NCBI GenBank assembly: GCA_947095535.1
Contig: OX352774.1
Location: 77,190,416 to 77,254,415 of the forward strand
Direction of reading: 5' to 3'
DNA: 64,000 nucleotides
From: Poecilobothrus nobilitatus
Lineage: Eukaryota; Arthropoda; Insecta; Diptera; Dolichopodidae
In this document: positions 50,332 to 61,539 of the stretch, in pieces
How the letters are laid out: every line of letters starts with the position of its first letter
Numbering within the stretch: position 1 is the stretch's first letter
The notes under the pieces: generated by a model
Told to the model about the DNA's origin: nothing
Seen by the model: the letters and a program-made list of their open reading frames with translations, nothing else
Databases searched by the model: none
Made by a program: the position numbers and the translations under genes

Positions 50332-53300
50332 ATGGATTTTTTAATTGGTGGGGTCGCTGCAATGTGTGCCGGTGTATTCAGTAATCCATTTGATGTAAGT
50401 ATTATTTTTATTTTATTTTATTTTTTTTTTTTTTTACCATTATTTTGACAAATCATGACATTTAGATTTTTTTTCACTAACTAAAGTTTAGGTACTTCTT
50501 GAAATTAATAATAATGGAAATATTGTTTTTAAATCTTTTGTCACTGAAAAGTTTATTAGTTTTAGGGGAAAAATCAATTTTGCTCTCAAATCAATTCTAA
50601 AGTGTATATTAAATAAATTTTTAACACAAGATACAATTAGTTTGATTATGTTCTTCAGATTATGTTCTAATGTATTATAATTAGAAAAAAATAGGGAACA
50701 CTGTACAAAAAATTGTATTAGATTTGTGCAGATTGTACAGATTTGGCTAAAAAATTGCCACCGTCACAGCCTGAATTTGATTAAATATATTTTATATGAA
50801 ATAATAAATTATTAGATATTATTTGAAATTGTTCAATTAGCTTTTTAGCACATTTTTAAAAAATTTTGAAAAAATATGCTTATTATAGTTTAATTCTGTC
50901 CGTCCGTCTGGGTGTTTACAAAACTTCTACACCATTTGAAATAAAGCAATGCAATTTTAACTACGGATAGGCATCGCCAAAAAACTAATTTTGTGGAACA
51001 ACTTTTTTTTGGTAGCCCAACCCGTTACGGAGCTACAGCCCTACAAAGTTTGAAAAAGTCTTAATTATCTTTAAATTATTATAACACAGGTGCTATACGG
51101 TATATTTTGAATCTGGGAACGCCAAACGATAGCTGGTTTTATAAACTTTATAAATATATATATAAAAAAAAATATGTAGCTTTGCCATGTGGTATTTTAG
51201 TATACCGTTATGTGAAACTCAATTTTTGCAAAAATTTGGATCCCTTCTATCTTTCAAACGGTTCAATTTAGAAGCTTGAAATTTTGAGTTAGATTTTTTG
51301 AAATCAGTATGAGTTATTTCAGAAAATATTTTTTTGTCGGCCCCTGTTTCGAAGCTGCAAAGGGTCAAAAACTAAAAATTCTCTATTTTTAAAGATCTGT
51401 AACTTGGGTACCTGTCCCACATTTTTTTGAAGTAATAAGTAACTATACAAAAATTAAAGCTGCAACATTATATTTTTTTTCTGTTAATAATTTTTCTTAA
51501 TAAAATAGGGTTACCTTATAAATGACGAAAGTGTGATTTGATTTTTCTCAATTTTTTCATACCAAAAAAAAAAAATCAAACAAAAATCAATAATTTCTTA
51601 TCAAAATTTATTTGTCAATATATCTACTACTCCTGATGGCTTATTATGGAATATTTTTTAATTTTGCAAAGATGCTGTTTTTTGAAAAAGTTTGGTTTTT
51701 TTCCATTACTTGTTTCAATTTAGCTTCTAACGAATTTCCGTATTATAAATTCCGTATATCTCTTCTAGAGAAGGCATATAAGTGTATATACATATACTAA
51801 TCTATAATCGCCGACTTATTTTTTATGACATTATTAATCATTAGTGTTAATACATTGTACTTTATTTATACTTATACCCCTATAATGTATTCAGTTAGAT
51901 TATGTATACAATTTTTTCCAAGTGATGAATTATAGGATCGGATGGTGATGGTGAATAAATGATTAGAATTCCAGATTAAAATAAAAGGAAAGGAATATTT
52001 TAACATATGTACATACTATATAAAAGAATTTGTATCGGGATTTGAGTGTTTTAACATGCATTCCCAGTATTAAATTATCATATATGAACTTCTAATTAAT
52101 CATCTGTATATGAACTCCAAAATAAATTTGGTTATAAATTCCAGAAAGTGTTAGTAATTCTATAGTCTTAGCGAATTTTGACTATATCTAAAATTTACCA
52201 TATACTTAATATCGATATTTCATATAATTTACAAATCCTTGTTCATAATAAATTTATAAAATTTAATATATTTATTGTATCTATTTTTTTTTTATATTCA
52301 ATGTTATTGAAAATCAATAATTCATAATATAATCTTTAATCATCCATCCTTTAATAGTTTAATAATGAATAATCTTTAGATAAAAAATAAACTAATTAAT
52401 TAAAATTTACATCCACAAATAAATTATCTACATGCTATATCTTTACGTAAAATTAAATAATAAATGATTTAAATTAGCTAAAAATAATATAGAATTAGTA
52501 AGAATACTATTTATAAACCTTTAAGTAAGTATATATAAGAATCTATATCTATAAGTATACATTCATATATTTAGATATAATTTTTTAGATACTAAACTCA
52601 AATATTTATACACTAAATACAAATATGACAATGCAATTAGTAACTTTTTTAATTGTAATTAACAAAAATATTTTAGATTAAAAATTTAATAAATTTAGAT
52701 TTCCTTCTTGCGGGAATGAACAGCTGTTGCATAGATTCCACTAATTATTACGGATTGAAGAAAGTGTCAATTAAGTGAACCATAATTAAAAATAATTGAA
52801 AGAATTGCTTCGAAAAAAAGTTTTCAATATACTAAAAACAACTTAGACAGCCATACGAAATCACATTTGCCTCCAAATAATTTAACTAAAATGAAAAAAG
52901 CAAAACCGCTCAATTCGGTCATTGAAAAATAAGGTCTAGTTGCACCGACATCTTGCTTTTTCGAAATCGGATATTATTATGTTGCTATTTTTGTTTTATT
53001 TTACAAAATCTTCCTTTTTTTATGGTTTTTAATTAATTTTGAAAGAGAAGATTTTCAAAAAGGAGTTTTTAAAAAGAGCCGATTTTCAAAAAAGGCGATT
53101 ATGAGAAAGGAGTTTTTGAAAAAGTATACATATTTTGAAAAAAAAAAAGAGATTTTTTGTTTTAGAGATTTCGTAGTAGACCTGCCGCTAACTTACGGCG
53201 AAATGCAACGAGCTCTAATGAGGTATGAGGTCAAAATTAAAAATGTCAAAGGAAAATAAAATCTATATATTAGCCTACGGAATGAATTTCTCCAAAGTTA

Positions 53301-55846
53301 TTTACATTTAAAATTTATATTCTGATTTCAAATTCTAACCAGTGTAGTTGAAATCTAACCATTAGAATTTAACCAGTGTAGGAGATTAGTTGGGAAGTGG
53401 TGGGAAGTTCTCGTGTTAATTAAGTCTCAAAGTTTTTACGATATCTTTAGCGTAAAAAAATCTCATGAACTTTGAAAAAAAAACTGATTGTGCAATCATT
53501 GGCAATGTTGGATGTACGTGCAATTATACAATATCATTTTCATAAAATTCGTCTTATTCTTAAACTTAGTTTTTCTATATTTTCTTGATAAAACTATTAA
53601 AATGTTTTCTAAGAAAACGTTCCATTGCAGTGAGATTGGGAAGATAAAGGATTATTCTATCTTTAAAGCTTCGGTTTGCTCACTTATATTATTTAATTTA
53701 TATTTATAGATGATTTATCAAAAGATAAGTATGATATAAGTTTTAATATACAGATGACACCTCAATATTTTTTACGCACAATAATACTAACTTTGATCAG
53801 AATAAAAATTAATGCATATTTTCCCAGGTTAGTTAATTATTTTAGGAAAAGGAAATTAATATTGAATAAAAATAACACTGAAATGATTAATTTTATTGGT
53901 TCCATTCATGATACAATTTACAAATTTAAAAAAAAAAATTATAAAGAGCCAATGATTCTTTGATGGCCAGTCATCTCAATTAATGGACATTATTACACCA
54001 AAAGATAAAATTAAATTTTTAGGATTGTTTTTTTTATAGAAATAATAAATTAACTAAGAATATATAATATGTATAAGAATAATTGTTTCGAAGGCCAGAA
54101 AATTAAAATTTTGCTTTGAGCTCCTTATTTATATCTCAATTAATTCAACCAGATATCAAAGTAAACATTTACAAATAATATATTCGGCCAGTTTTTACAT
54201 ATACGCTCGCAGCATTTGGTGTGAAGTTCCAAATATTTCTTCTCATCAAATGAAAATTTTAAGACTATTTGAGCGAGGTATTTTGGGAAGCTCAACCAAT
54301 TTTCATATATAGAAAAATTTGTTCTTTCAAATATGAAAATAACTCTTTACTTTAGAAAAGTGCTAATTTGTCCAAGAATCGATATTGTCATTATGGTAAT
54401 GTTAAAATTTTTTCCAAAAGTTTTCAAATAATAATAATGTTAAGTTTAGTTCTTTGATGGTTAATGATTATTTTTGGTCGTTACTCATGTCTATCTATTT
54501 ATTTTTTCCATTTCAATTAAGCTAATTAAAAAGAATGCGTTCTGTGCTCATAAATATTTTCACTATATTTGTATTTTTTATCACTTTGTTCTTAAAATTA
54601 AAATTACTTTAAACTAAATACATTTTCATTTTATGAACTTATTATTTTTCAAAATTAAATTATCACTTTTGGTACATATATCAAAAAAAAAATAAAAATT
54701 TTTTTATTATTTTTAATTATAAAAGGTAATAAAAACTAGACAACAATTACAAGGTGAATTACAACATGGTGGCAAACCTAATGGACAAACAAAACTTCCA
54801 TATAGAAGCATTTTTCATTCAGTTAAAAATATTATAAAAGCTGAAGGTTTAAGGGGTATACAAAAAGGATTAGGGCCAGCTTTAAGTTTTCAATTTGTAA
54901 TGAATAGTACACGTCTTGGTATTTATCAAACAGCTGATAGTATGCTATTAACATCAATGAATCGTGATCCTGCAAATCGTTCTGGTATTTTATGTATATT
55001 TTGGGGTGGTGTTGCTGGTGTTATTGGAGCTTATTTAGGATGTCCATTTTATTTAATTAAAACACAAATTCAAGCACAATCAACTGGTAGATTTGCTGTA
55101 GGATTTCAACATCATCATAAAAATACAATTGATGGTTTATCAAGTATATTTAAAGAACAAGGTATTAAAGGTTTATGGCGTGGTTATTCGGGTTTAGTAC
55201 CAAGAACAGCAGTTGCATCATCAGTACAATTATCAACATTTTCAACATGTAAAGAATTTTTACTTAAATATGATGTAAGTTAATATTGAATTATTATAGT
55301 TAGAGTTTGTATATTTTTTTCTTTGAAAAAAAAAAAAAAAATGTTTGCCAATGAAATTTATTAAATTCTCATTTTAAATCTTTTTTAGCTATTTTTTTAA
55401 TTATTGTTTTCGTTTTTGTTATAGGTATTTCAAAATTCAGTATTTTTAACTGCTAGTGGAGCCAGTATGGTTAGTGGATTCTTTACAGTTTTATTTATGA
55501 CACCATTTGATGTTGTAGCCACACGACTTTTTAATCAAGGTAAAAATATTTAAAAGTTCACAAAAAAAAAAAAAAAACGTTTGTTATTCATATGTAATTC
55601 AATTAATTATAAATTAAATGTATTTTAGGTATTGATAAAAATGGAAAAGGTATACTATATAAAAATTTATTTGATTGTTTCTGGAAAACATTTAAATATG
55701 AAGGTATTAAAGGATTATATAAAGGACTTATACCAAATTATTGGCGTACAGCACCTCACACTATTTTAAATTTAACATTTTGGGATCAATTTAAAAAATG
55801 GCGTGATTTGTATTTATCTGATGAAAGTAATATTTATTTTGAATAA
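50332..55846 (+). CDS. SLC25A35-like mitochondrial carrier protein
   Basis: Four exons: 50332-50394, 54726-55274, 55425-55539 and 55629-55846, in frame, giving 314 aa (carriers are usually 300-320). The introns are 4331, 150 and 89 bp with GT..AG ends. Three tandem carrier repeats are visible. Repeat 1 has PFDVIKTR (19-26, split by intron 1) and AEGLRGIQKGLGPAL. Repeat 2 has PFYLIKTQ (128-135) and EQGIKGLWRGYSGLVPR. Repeat 3 has PFDVVATR (231-238) and YEGIKGLYKGLIPNYWR. The N-terminus MDFLIGGVAAMCAGVFSNPF and the atypical second (Y for D/E) and third (A for K) signatures match SLC25A34/35 proteins and the fly CG18327/CG18324 group. It should be a six-helix inner-mitochondrial-membrane transporter; the substrate of this subfamily is not established. 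Intron 1 carries transposon fossils but its splice sites (GTAAGT..AAAAG) are intact. Confidence 0.95.
50890..51540 (+). repeat. INE-1-like dispersed repeat, copy 3, inside intron 1
   Basis: Starts CTGTCCGTCCGTCTGGGTGT, then TTACAAAACTTCTACACCAT, TGTGGAACAACTTTTTTTTG, GTAGCCCAACCCGTTACGGA and GCTACAGCC. It continues to align with copy 1 through an ACCGTTATGTGAAA.TCAATTTTTGC block, a CTGTAACTTGGGTACCTGT block and AAAATTAAAGCTGCAA. This is the longest copy in the window and lies entirely within intron 1 of the carrier gene in sense orientation. Confidence 0.75.
51541..53040. other. Intron 1 spacer of the carrier gene
   Basis: A/T-rich intronic DNA without a recognisable element. The patch 52700-52960 is less biased, but no reverse-transcriptase motif could be read in it. 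Confidence 0.45.
53041..53130. repeat. Degenerate short tandem repeat in intron 1
   Basis: Repeats of GATTTTCAAAAAGG and AAAGGAGTTTTT(G/A)AAAAAG alternate about five times. Confidence 0.6.
53488..54310 (+). pseudogene. Non-LTR retrotransposon reverse-transcriptase relic in intron 1
   Basis: Across three frames I read, in the correct order: VCSLILFNLYL then IDDLSK (the LFNxYIxDL palm segment), the catalytic A/T-D-D as TDDTSIFF (GATGAC at 53753-53758), LVNYFRKRKLILNKNNTEMI (the YFxxxKLxLNxxKTxxI segment), DKIKFLGLFF (the KFLGl segment) and finally ASFYIYARSIWCEVPNISS with MKILRLFERG (thumb/connection, like the YAxxIWG..LQxxQNxxLR region). This is a jockey/CR1-type LINE fragment with at least two frameshifts and several stops. 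The element is dead and co-oriented with the host gene. Its 5' ORF and endonuclease are not visible. Confidence 0.85.
54311..54725. other. 3' end of intron 1
   Basis: A/T-rich with no element recognised. It ends in a T/A-rich stretch and the acceptor AAAAG at 54721-54725. Confidence 0.5.
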
Positions 55847-55960
55847 AAAAAAATTTTTGTTTTTTTTTTTTAAATATGTATGTGTACAATGGGTAAATCT
55901 TTTTTTTTTTTTTTTTGTAATATCATAAAATACTGATATGGTTTTACATATTTCTAAATG

Positions 55961-55966
55961 AATAAA
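55961..55966 (+). terminator. Poly(A) signal of the carrier gene
   Basis: AATAAA lies 115 bp downstream of the stop codon and is followed by an A-rich run, a normal position for a short 3' UTR. Confidence 0.55.
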
Positions 55967-57149
55967 ACAAAAAAAAAAATTTAATATTATAATAATTTAA
56001 TTCAATTATTATCATTAGAATTTTTCTTCGCTTTGTTTTATACTTACCTATTTTCTAACAGAAATAACATTGTCTAAACCAAAAAAAAATATTAAACTTA
56101 AAACATTGATTGAAAATATCCTTAAAAAGTAGATAACACATTCTAAGTTCAATTTCTAAAAAAGCTCAGTTTAATGCATATACAATTAGAAAATTGACAT
56201 TGTCAAGAATAAAAATACCATAAAATTATATACAAGATTACATATCTTTCTTAATTATTTATAAATATTAGTTCTTTTCATTTCACTATTTAAAAATTTA
56301 ATAACTGTACAAACGGTTAAAATGGAAATTTTCTGTTATTACCACAGGTATTAATATTTTATTTTTAATGGCATTTCAAAGAAATGTCACAAATCTAAAG
56401 TATTTTATAAAAAAAAAGTTATGAATTTCATCAATAGATGTCGCAAAAATTAATAATATTGTGGACAAGCAATGTTTCAATTTTATTGTTCCTACCACGT
56501 ACGTCAACACCAATAAGTGTTCTAAAATAAAACGATTCTCGAATCGACTATCGAGATTCGGGAGCCGTTAATTACTTATGTACTTTTGATTTCGATTCAA
56601 TTTAATAGTTTATTTTTAAAGTTAATCAATATATTTATTATAAATTTAGGTATATCATATTATATTAATTATTTTGGTATATAAAAACGTATATATTATT
56701 TTGTTTGTAGAAAACTATAAAAGGAATCTAAAACTATATAAAAAACAATGATTCTTCAATTAAAGGTTTTTAAGGCATACATTTTTCAAAAAATTATAAA
56801 AACTGTTTAAAAAAATAATGGTGACTTGCATCAAAATTTTTAAATATTCTTAAAATTTTATATGTATAAAATTGTTAAAAATGAAAAGACACTTTCTTAA
56901 CCAAAATAGTTAAGAAAAGCTATTAACACGTATATAAAATTATAATGTCGAAATTTCAAGTTTTGTGTTTTATGAAGAAAAAATTTGTAAATTTGCACAA
57001 GTGTCTAAAAATTAAAAAATTTTCAATTTTTGACTTTAAATATTTTGAAAAAATATTTTTCTTTCAAAAGTTCAACGTTCGAATTAAATGTGTGGCGGTG
57101 TTATGAAAGAAGCAAAAACTTTGGCATCGATTATAACAGTAATATAAAA
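55967..57149. other. A/T-rich intergenic stretch, no gene seen
   Basis: No exon or RNA gene is recognised. The less biased patch 56500-56580 (CGATTCTCGAATCGACTATC, then GAGATTCGGGAGCCG) has short local inverted repeats only. Confidence 0.5.
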
Positions 57150-57374
57150 CAGTAATTTAATTTTTTTTTCTTTTTTTGTTTTAGTATATTTTTCTGCCAC
57201 ATAAATGTGAATAGCAAATTACACAGCCTCTCTTTTTCAGACGTGGCTGTAAATGTCGTAAGGAGAAATAACTCTTACGACTTGTGTGGGATTCGAATCC
57301 ACACTACCTCGGTGTTTTTAGAGCGTATTTTATACACTCAAACCCACTAGGCCACCGAGGCCCCAGTAATTTAA
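57150..57374. repeat. 11-bp target-site duplication around SINE copy 4
   Basis: CAGTAATTTAA at 57150-57160 and 57364-57374 bounds the poly-A/T tail on one side and the tRNA-like head on the other. The first C of the right copy may belong to the element, in which case the duplication is 10 bp. Confidence 0.9.
57183..57364 (-). mobile_element. tRNA-derived SINE, copy 4, with target-site duplication
   Basis: The most complete copy. On the minus strand the head is GGGGCCTCGGTGGCCTAGTG (A box TGGCCTAGTGG), then GGATTCGAATCC in the B-box position, TCGTAAGAGTTATTTCTCCT, TTTACAGCCACGTCTGAAAA, GGCTGTGTAATTTGC and CACATTTATGTGGCAG, followed by an A-rich tail (the T-rich run at 57161-57182). The element plus tail is flanked by a perfect direct repeat CAGTAATTTAA (57150-57160 and 57364-57374), the expected product of target-primed insertion by a LINE machinery. 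Confidence 0.92.
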
Positions 57375-57479
57375 ATAATAAATTTAAAAATGCATATGCA
57401 ATTTGTTGCATATTTTGATATTGATATGTACATATTGATATGTATATAAAGTCATATAAAAATATTTTGTTGGTTGCTG

Positions 57480-57690
57480 TTTTTAGATCGAAAAATGTTA
57501 AGCAGAACCTGAGGTATTCAATTTAAAAAATAGGGCTTTTTGAAAATTTAAGAGGGTGTAGCTCCGTAATGGATCTGGCTACCTAAAAAAGAGGTTCTCC
57601 AACATTATTTTTTATAAGGCCTATTGATGGCTTAAATTTCATTGCTCTATCTATAGCTTTAACGGTATAGAACTTTTATAAACAGACAGG
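57480..57690 (-). repeat. INE-1-like dispersed repeat, copy 4
   Basis: The reverse complement reads CTGTTTATAAAAGTTCTATA, CCGTTAAAGCTATAGATAGA, GCAATGAAATTTAAGCCATC, AATAGGCCTTATAAAAAATA, ATGTTGGAGAACCTC.. and CATTACGGAGCTACACCCTC. It aligns with copies 1-3, but the CCGTCTGT block is reduced to CTGTCTGTTTAT at its start. Confidence 0.7.
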
Positions 57691-57699
57691 ATGTTGATA

Positions 57700-58951
57700 A
57701 CGCTTGTGTTTATTGCGTCATTGATTTTAGCAATTTATTTGCAAATATCATCAACGTTTTACAAAAGAAGGTTCGGATTTTTTTTTTTATGTTTTTACTT
57801 TATTTCAGGTTCAGGCGAATTCAAGAGAATATTTATGCACAGCTAGGGTCATTTGAGTAAGCACAGAGGAATATTTATAAAGCCTCTATTTAAAATGATT
57901 GGAATAATTTAGTATCGCTCATTTTTAAGTTGAAACTTAAATCTACTTTTTAAGTCAAACCACAAAAAAAAAAAATTGAAATAGAAATAAAAATAAAATT
58001 TGAAGTAAAGTAACCGTCTAATGAAATAATTATTTTTGGAAATTTTATAGAATTCGCGAGTCTGTCAAATGTTTTTGATATTTTTGCAAAATAATGATAA
58101 TTATATGTAGTAATCAAATTATTATTATTAATTATTGTAAAACAATGAATTAATAATTTTCTATGTTTAATTTAATTGTAAAATAAAATTCTACAATAAA
58201 ATATACATAGGAATGTAATAAAACGGAAGATATTTAGTTTTATTTTAAGGGAAAGTAAATAAAAAAAATGTTGCAACATAAAATTAGTATCTCAATTTTT
58301 GAGATTTTTTATTATCTAATAAAGTAATTTTCTTATTGGCGTCTGAATTCTGAAATATGTATCAATCAACAATATAAAGCGTTGTAATAAAATTATCAAC
58401 AAATCGATTTGCCTCGTTGTCAGTGACGCATAACAAAGTGGCTTATCGCCTAGAGCAAACTTCTTGAAAAGGCGCCTCTTAACGTTTTTAGATTGTTACA
58501 ATCAACAAAAAAATTAAAAACATAAATTTTTATTGACTATATTCATATTGATTTTCCAGTTATTGTACAAATTTAATTAATTAATGGCACCTTTGCACTT
58601 TAAGTTCCGAAAAGTGATCATAATTCATTATTAATTCATTATAATTCAAAGAATCAGGGAAGGCTCTTTCAATGGACATCAATGATAGACTCAGATATCT
58701 TCCCAGTCTCATTGATGATATTTGATGACAAATTTTAATTACTTTGAACAAGAATTTTAACATCAGCTTGAAAAATACTTTTTAAATTAAATATTTATTT
58801 CTTTGCATGCATTTTAATATATAGGATAGAACAATACAGCTTGACGGTGACATTTTTGTTAATATGGGCTAAAATTTTAATATATGCGAAAAGATATCTC
58901 TAATATTTGTGAAAAGTAGTGTCTAATATGTGTAAAATTTTAAATTATCTA
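57700..58951. other. A/T-rich intergenic stretch, no gene seen
   Basis: A less biased patch at 58395-58490 (GCCTCGTTGTCAGTGACGCA, AAGTGGCTTATCGCCTAGAG) has no long frame and was not matched to another segment here. The minus frame at 58581-58763 is unrecognised. Confidence 0.45.
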
Positions 58952-59335
58952 TCTAAATATAATAAAAGACAAGTTGCTGCTGCTGAGTAGCGTGCCCTAC
59001 TGTTATGTTAAATGTTAATTTAACAAATGTTATACTATGAAAAGAAAGAAACGTACATCTGATATTTACCCATATAACAGATAGAAAAAAGAAATATCAA
59101 AATGTTATGCTATGAAAAGAAAGAAAAAACAAGGCAGTGTATAAATCAAAGTTTTTAAAGGGTCGGATTTTTAAGTAGAACATTATAAAATTGCAATAAT
59201 ATTTTTATTTAAATTTTGCTAAGTAACATTTTCTTAAATTTTTAAAAATTTTGCCATAATATAGTACAATTTAAGAATCAGAAGTTTAGCCCATAATATA
59301 GATATATGAATAAAAATATGGGTATACATATATTA
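58952..59335 (+). repeat. Helitron-region block A, copy 1
   Basis: About 385 bp from TCTAAATATAATAAAAGACA to a GAATAAAAATATGGGTATAC tail, aligning at high identity with 60271-60655. It includes the near-palindrome GTTAAATGTTAATTTAAC and the motif ATCAAAGTTTTTAAAGGGTC, seen in variant form near 32075, 48577 and 56758. Confidence 0.85.
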
Positions 59336-59644
59336 GATTTATTATAGATTTATTATTTTTTATATAGGCAACAGTTATTAATATGAATGAATGGACGGTA
59401 AACATAAACGAACAAAAAAAAATTCAAAATGTTCTATAGGTTATAATTTATATTTTTTAAATAGACTGTATGTATAAATTTAATATTTAAAAAAAATAAA
59501 AGAAATACTTAGCGTACGTAAACAACAGAAAACAAAAAAAAAAAAAATGTAATACTGCGAAGAAAAATAAAAACGAATAGAAAAAAAAGAGAACAAAAAA
59601 TGTAATTTTGACTGTTTTTAAATATTTTTAAAGAAAAAAAGAAC

Positions 59645-60270
59645 TATTAAAATGTTATGATTTTAAAAGAAAAAAACATACCTCTGATATTTACGTACAT
59701 AACAGATAGAAAAAAGAAATATTAAATGTTATGCTATGAAAAGAAAGAAACGTACATCTGATATTTAGGTACATAACAGATAGAAAAAAAGAATTAAAAT
59801 GTTATGCTATGAAAAGAATGAAAAAACAAGGCAGTGCATAAATCAAAGTTTTTAAAGAGTTGCATTTTTAAGTAGAAATTATAAAAAAATAAGGCAGTGC
59901 GTAAAACCAAAGCTTTTAAAGGAGCGCAATTTAAATTATAAAATCCCAATTTTCAATTAAATTTTGAATGTGTAACATTTTCTTAATTTTATGCTTCTTT
60001 TATGATTTTTATTTTCTAAAATTTCAACATTATATGCACAGCCAATTTTTATTGTTTTACATAAAAGGTGCGTAAAACTTACGGTGTGAAGATTTTGTAG
60101 AGAAAGCGATAGATAAAGAGACAGAATATTATTACGGATAGAGTAAAAATTTGTTTGAAAAATATAACAAAAAAAGTTTTGAAGCATTTGCTATGGCAAT
60201 TATAGAAAAATATAACAAGTGTACTATATATTATTGCTATGGCAACATAGAAAAATATAACAAGTGTACT
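59645..60270 (+). repeat. Helitron-region block B, copy 1
   Basis: It begins with two further tandem copies of a unit of about 85 bp (AAATGTTATGCTATGAAAAG .. ACATAACAGATAGAAAAAA) and continues into 59880-60230, which is repeated at 60665-61015. A 33-bp internal duplication (CTATGGCAA..AGAAAAATATAACAAGTGTAC) closes it. Confidence 0.8.
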
Positions 60271-61015
60271 TCTAAATATAATAAAAGTCAAGCTGCTGCT
60301 GATTAGCGTGCCCTACTGTTATGTTAAATGTTAATTTAACAAATGTTATGCTATGAAAAGAAAGAAACGTGTATCTAATATTTACGTACATAACAGATAA
60401 AAAACAATAAATATTAAAATGTTATCCTACGAAAAGAAAGAAAAAACAAGGCAGTGTCTAAATCAAAGTTTTTAGAGGGTCGTATTTTTAAGTAGAACAT
60501 TATAAAATTGCAATAATATTTTTATTTAAATTTTGCTAAGTAACATTTTCTTAATTTTTTAAAAATTTTGCCATAATATAGTACAATTTAAGAATCAGAA
60601 GTTTAGTCCATAATATAGATATATGAATAAAAATATGGGTATATACATATATTATGTAGTTAATTATAAAAAAATAAAGCAGTGCGTAAAACCAAAGCTT
60701 TTAAAGGAGCGCAATTTAAATTATAAAATCACAATTTTCAATTAAATTTTGAATGTGTAACATTTTCTTAATTTTATGCTTCTTTTATGATTTTTATTTT
60801 CTAAATCTTAAACCTTATATGCACAGCCAATTTTTTATTGTTTTACATAAAAGGTGCGCAGAACTTACGGTGTGAAGATTTTGTAACGAAAGCTACAGAT
60901 AAAGAGGCAGAATATTATTACGGATAGAGTAAAAATTTGTTTGAAAAATATAACAAAAAAAGTTTTGAAGCATTTGCTATGGCAACCATAGAAAAATATA
61001 ACAAGTGTACTATAT
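60271..61015 (+). repeat. Helitron-region blocks A and B, copy 2
   Basis: Here block A (60271-60655) is joined almost directly to block B (60665-61015) without the 310-bp separation seen between the first copies. This junction may be the ancestral arrangement. Confidence 0.8.
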
Positions 61016-61488
61016 AATTATAATTAGGTAAATGCATCAGATTCAGATCAGTATAGTTTAGTTTCAAAATTATAAAGTTTGATACTGTATTTTTTTCGAA
61101 GCGAAAATTTTTGTTACTATTGGCAAAAATTTATTTACCATTGGTTTTTAATCCAGCCTTTGGTTTTTTAATCCAAAGCTTGATAAAGAAATTTACAAGA
61201 GATGAGATTTATTAAATAATCATTTTTATTACATTTTTGAAGGAAACTACTTCACAGCATCATTGAGGTTTTTCATTATTTAAAACACTTTAGCAATAAA
61301 TTTTACATTTATCAATATCTAAATATAATACATATAAGTATTTGAATAAATTTACTAAAATTAAATTGTTCATAAAACTGAGGAAACTTTCACAAAAGCT
61401 ATATTTTTCTACTTATACCCGTCGTATGACGGGCTTTTTTACTAGTATTTAATAAACCTTAATAAAAAAAACGTTTAATGTATTGAAG

Positions 61489-61492
<4 letters not shown>

Positions 61493-61536
<44 letters not shown>
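61493..61536. repeat. (AT)22 microsatellite
   Basis: 44 bp of uninterrupted AT dinucleotide immediately downstream of the Helitron 3' end. Confidence 0.98.

Positions 61537-61539
<3 letters not shown>

Larger units (their letters stand above)
58952..61445 (+). mobile_element. Helitron-like region with repeated 5' ends and one 3' end
   Basis: The 3' end is textbook: a perfect 6-bp hairpin CCCGTC-GTAT-GACGGG (61418-61433), then CTTTTTTA and CTAG (61442-61445), followed by T. 5'-type ends TCTAAATATAATA.. occur at 58952 (after A), 60271 and 61318 (after A). Inside, blocks repeat: 58952-59335 aligns with 60271-60655 (AATAAAAG(A/T)CAAG(T/C)TGCTGCTG.., GCGTGCCCTACTGTTATG.., AAGGCAGTGT..), and 59880-60230 aligns with 60665-61015 (AAGCAGTGCGTAAAACCAAA, GCATTTGCTATGGCAA..). 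No Rep/helicase coding is seen, so it is non-autonomous. Either one 2.5-kb element with internal duplications, or nested/tandem copies sharing a 3' end, fits. Confidence 0.7.

Noticed and set aside
54900..55283. 127-codon frame as an independent gene starting at ATG 54900
   Set aside because: It is an internal part of carrier exon 2, which is open and homologous from 54726.
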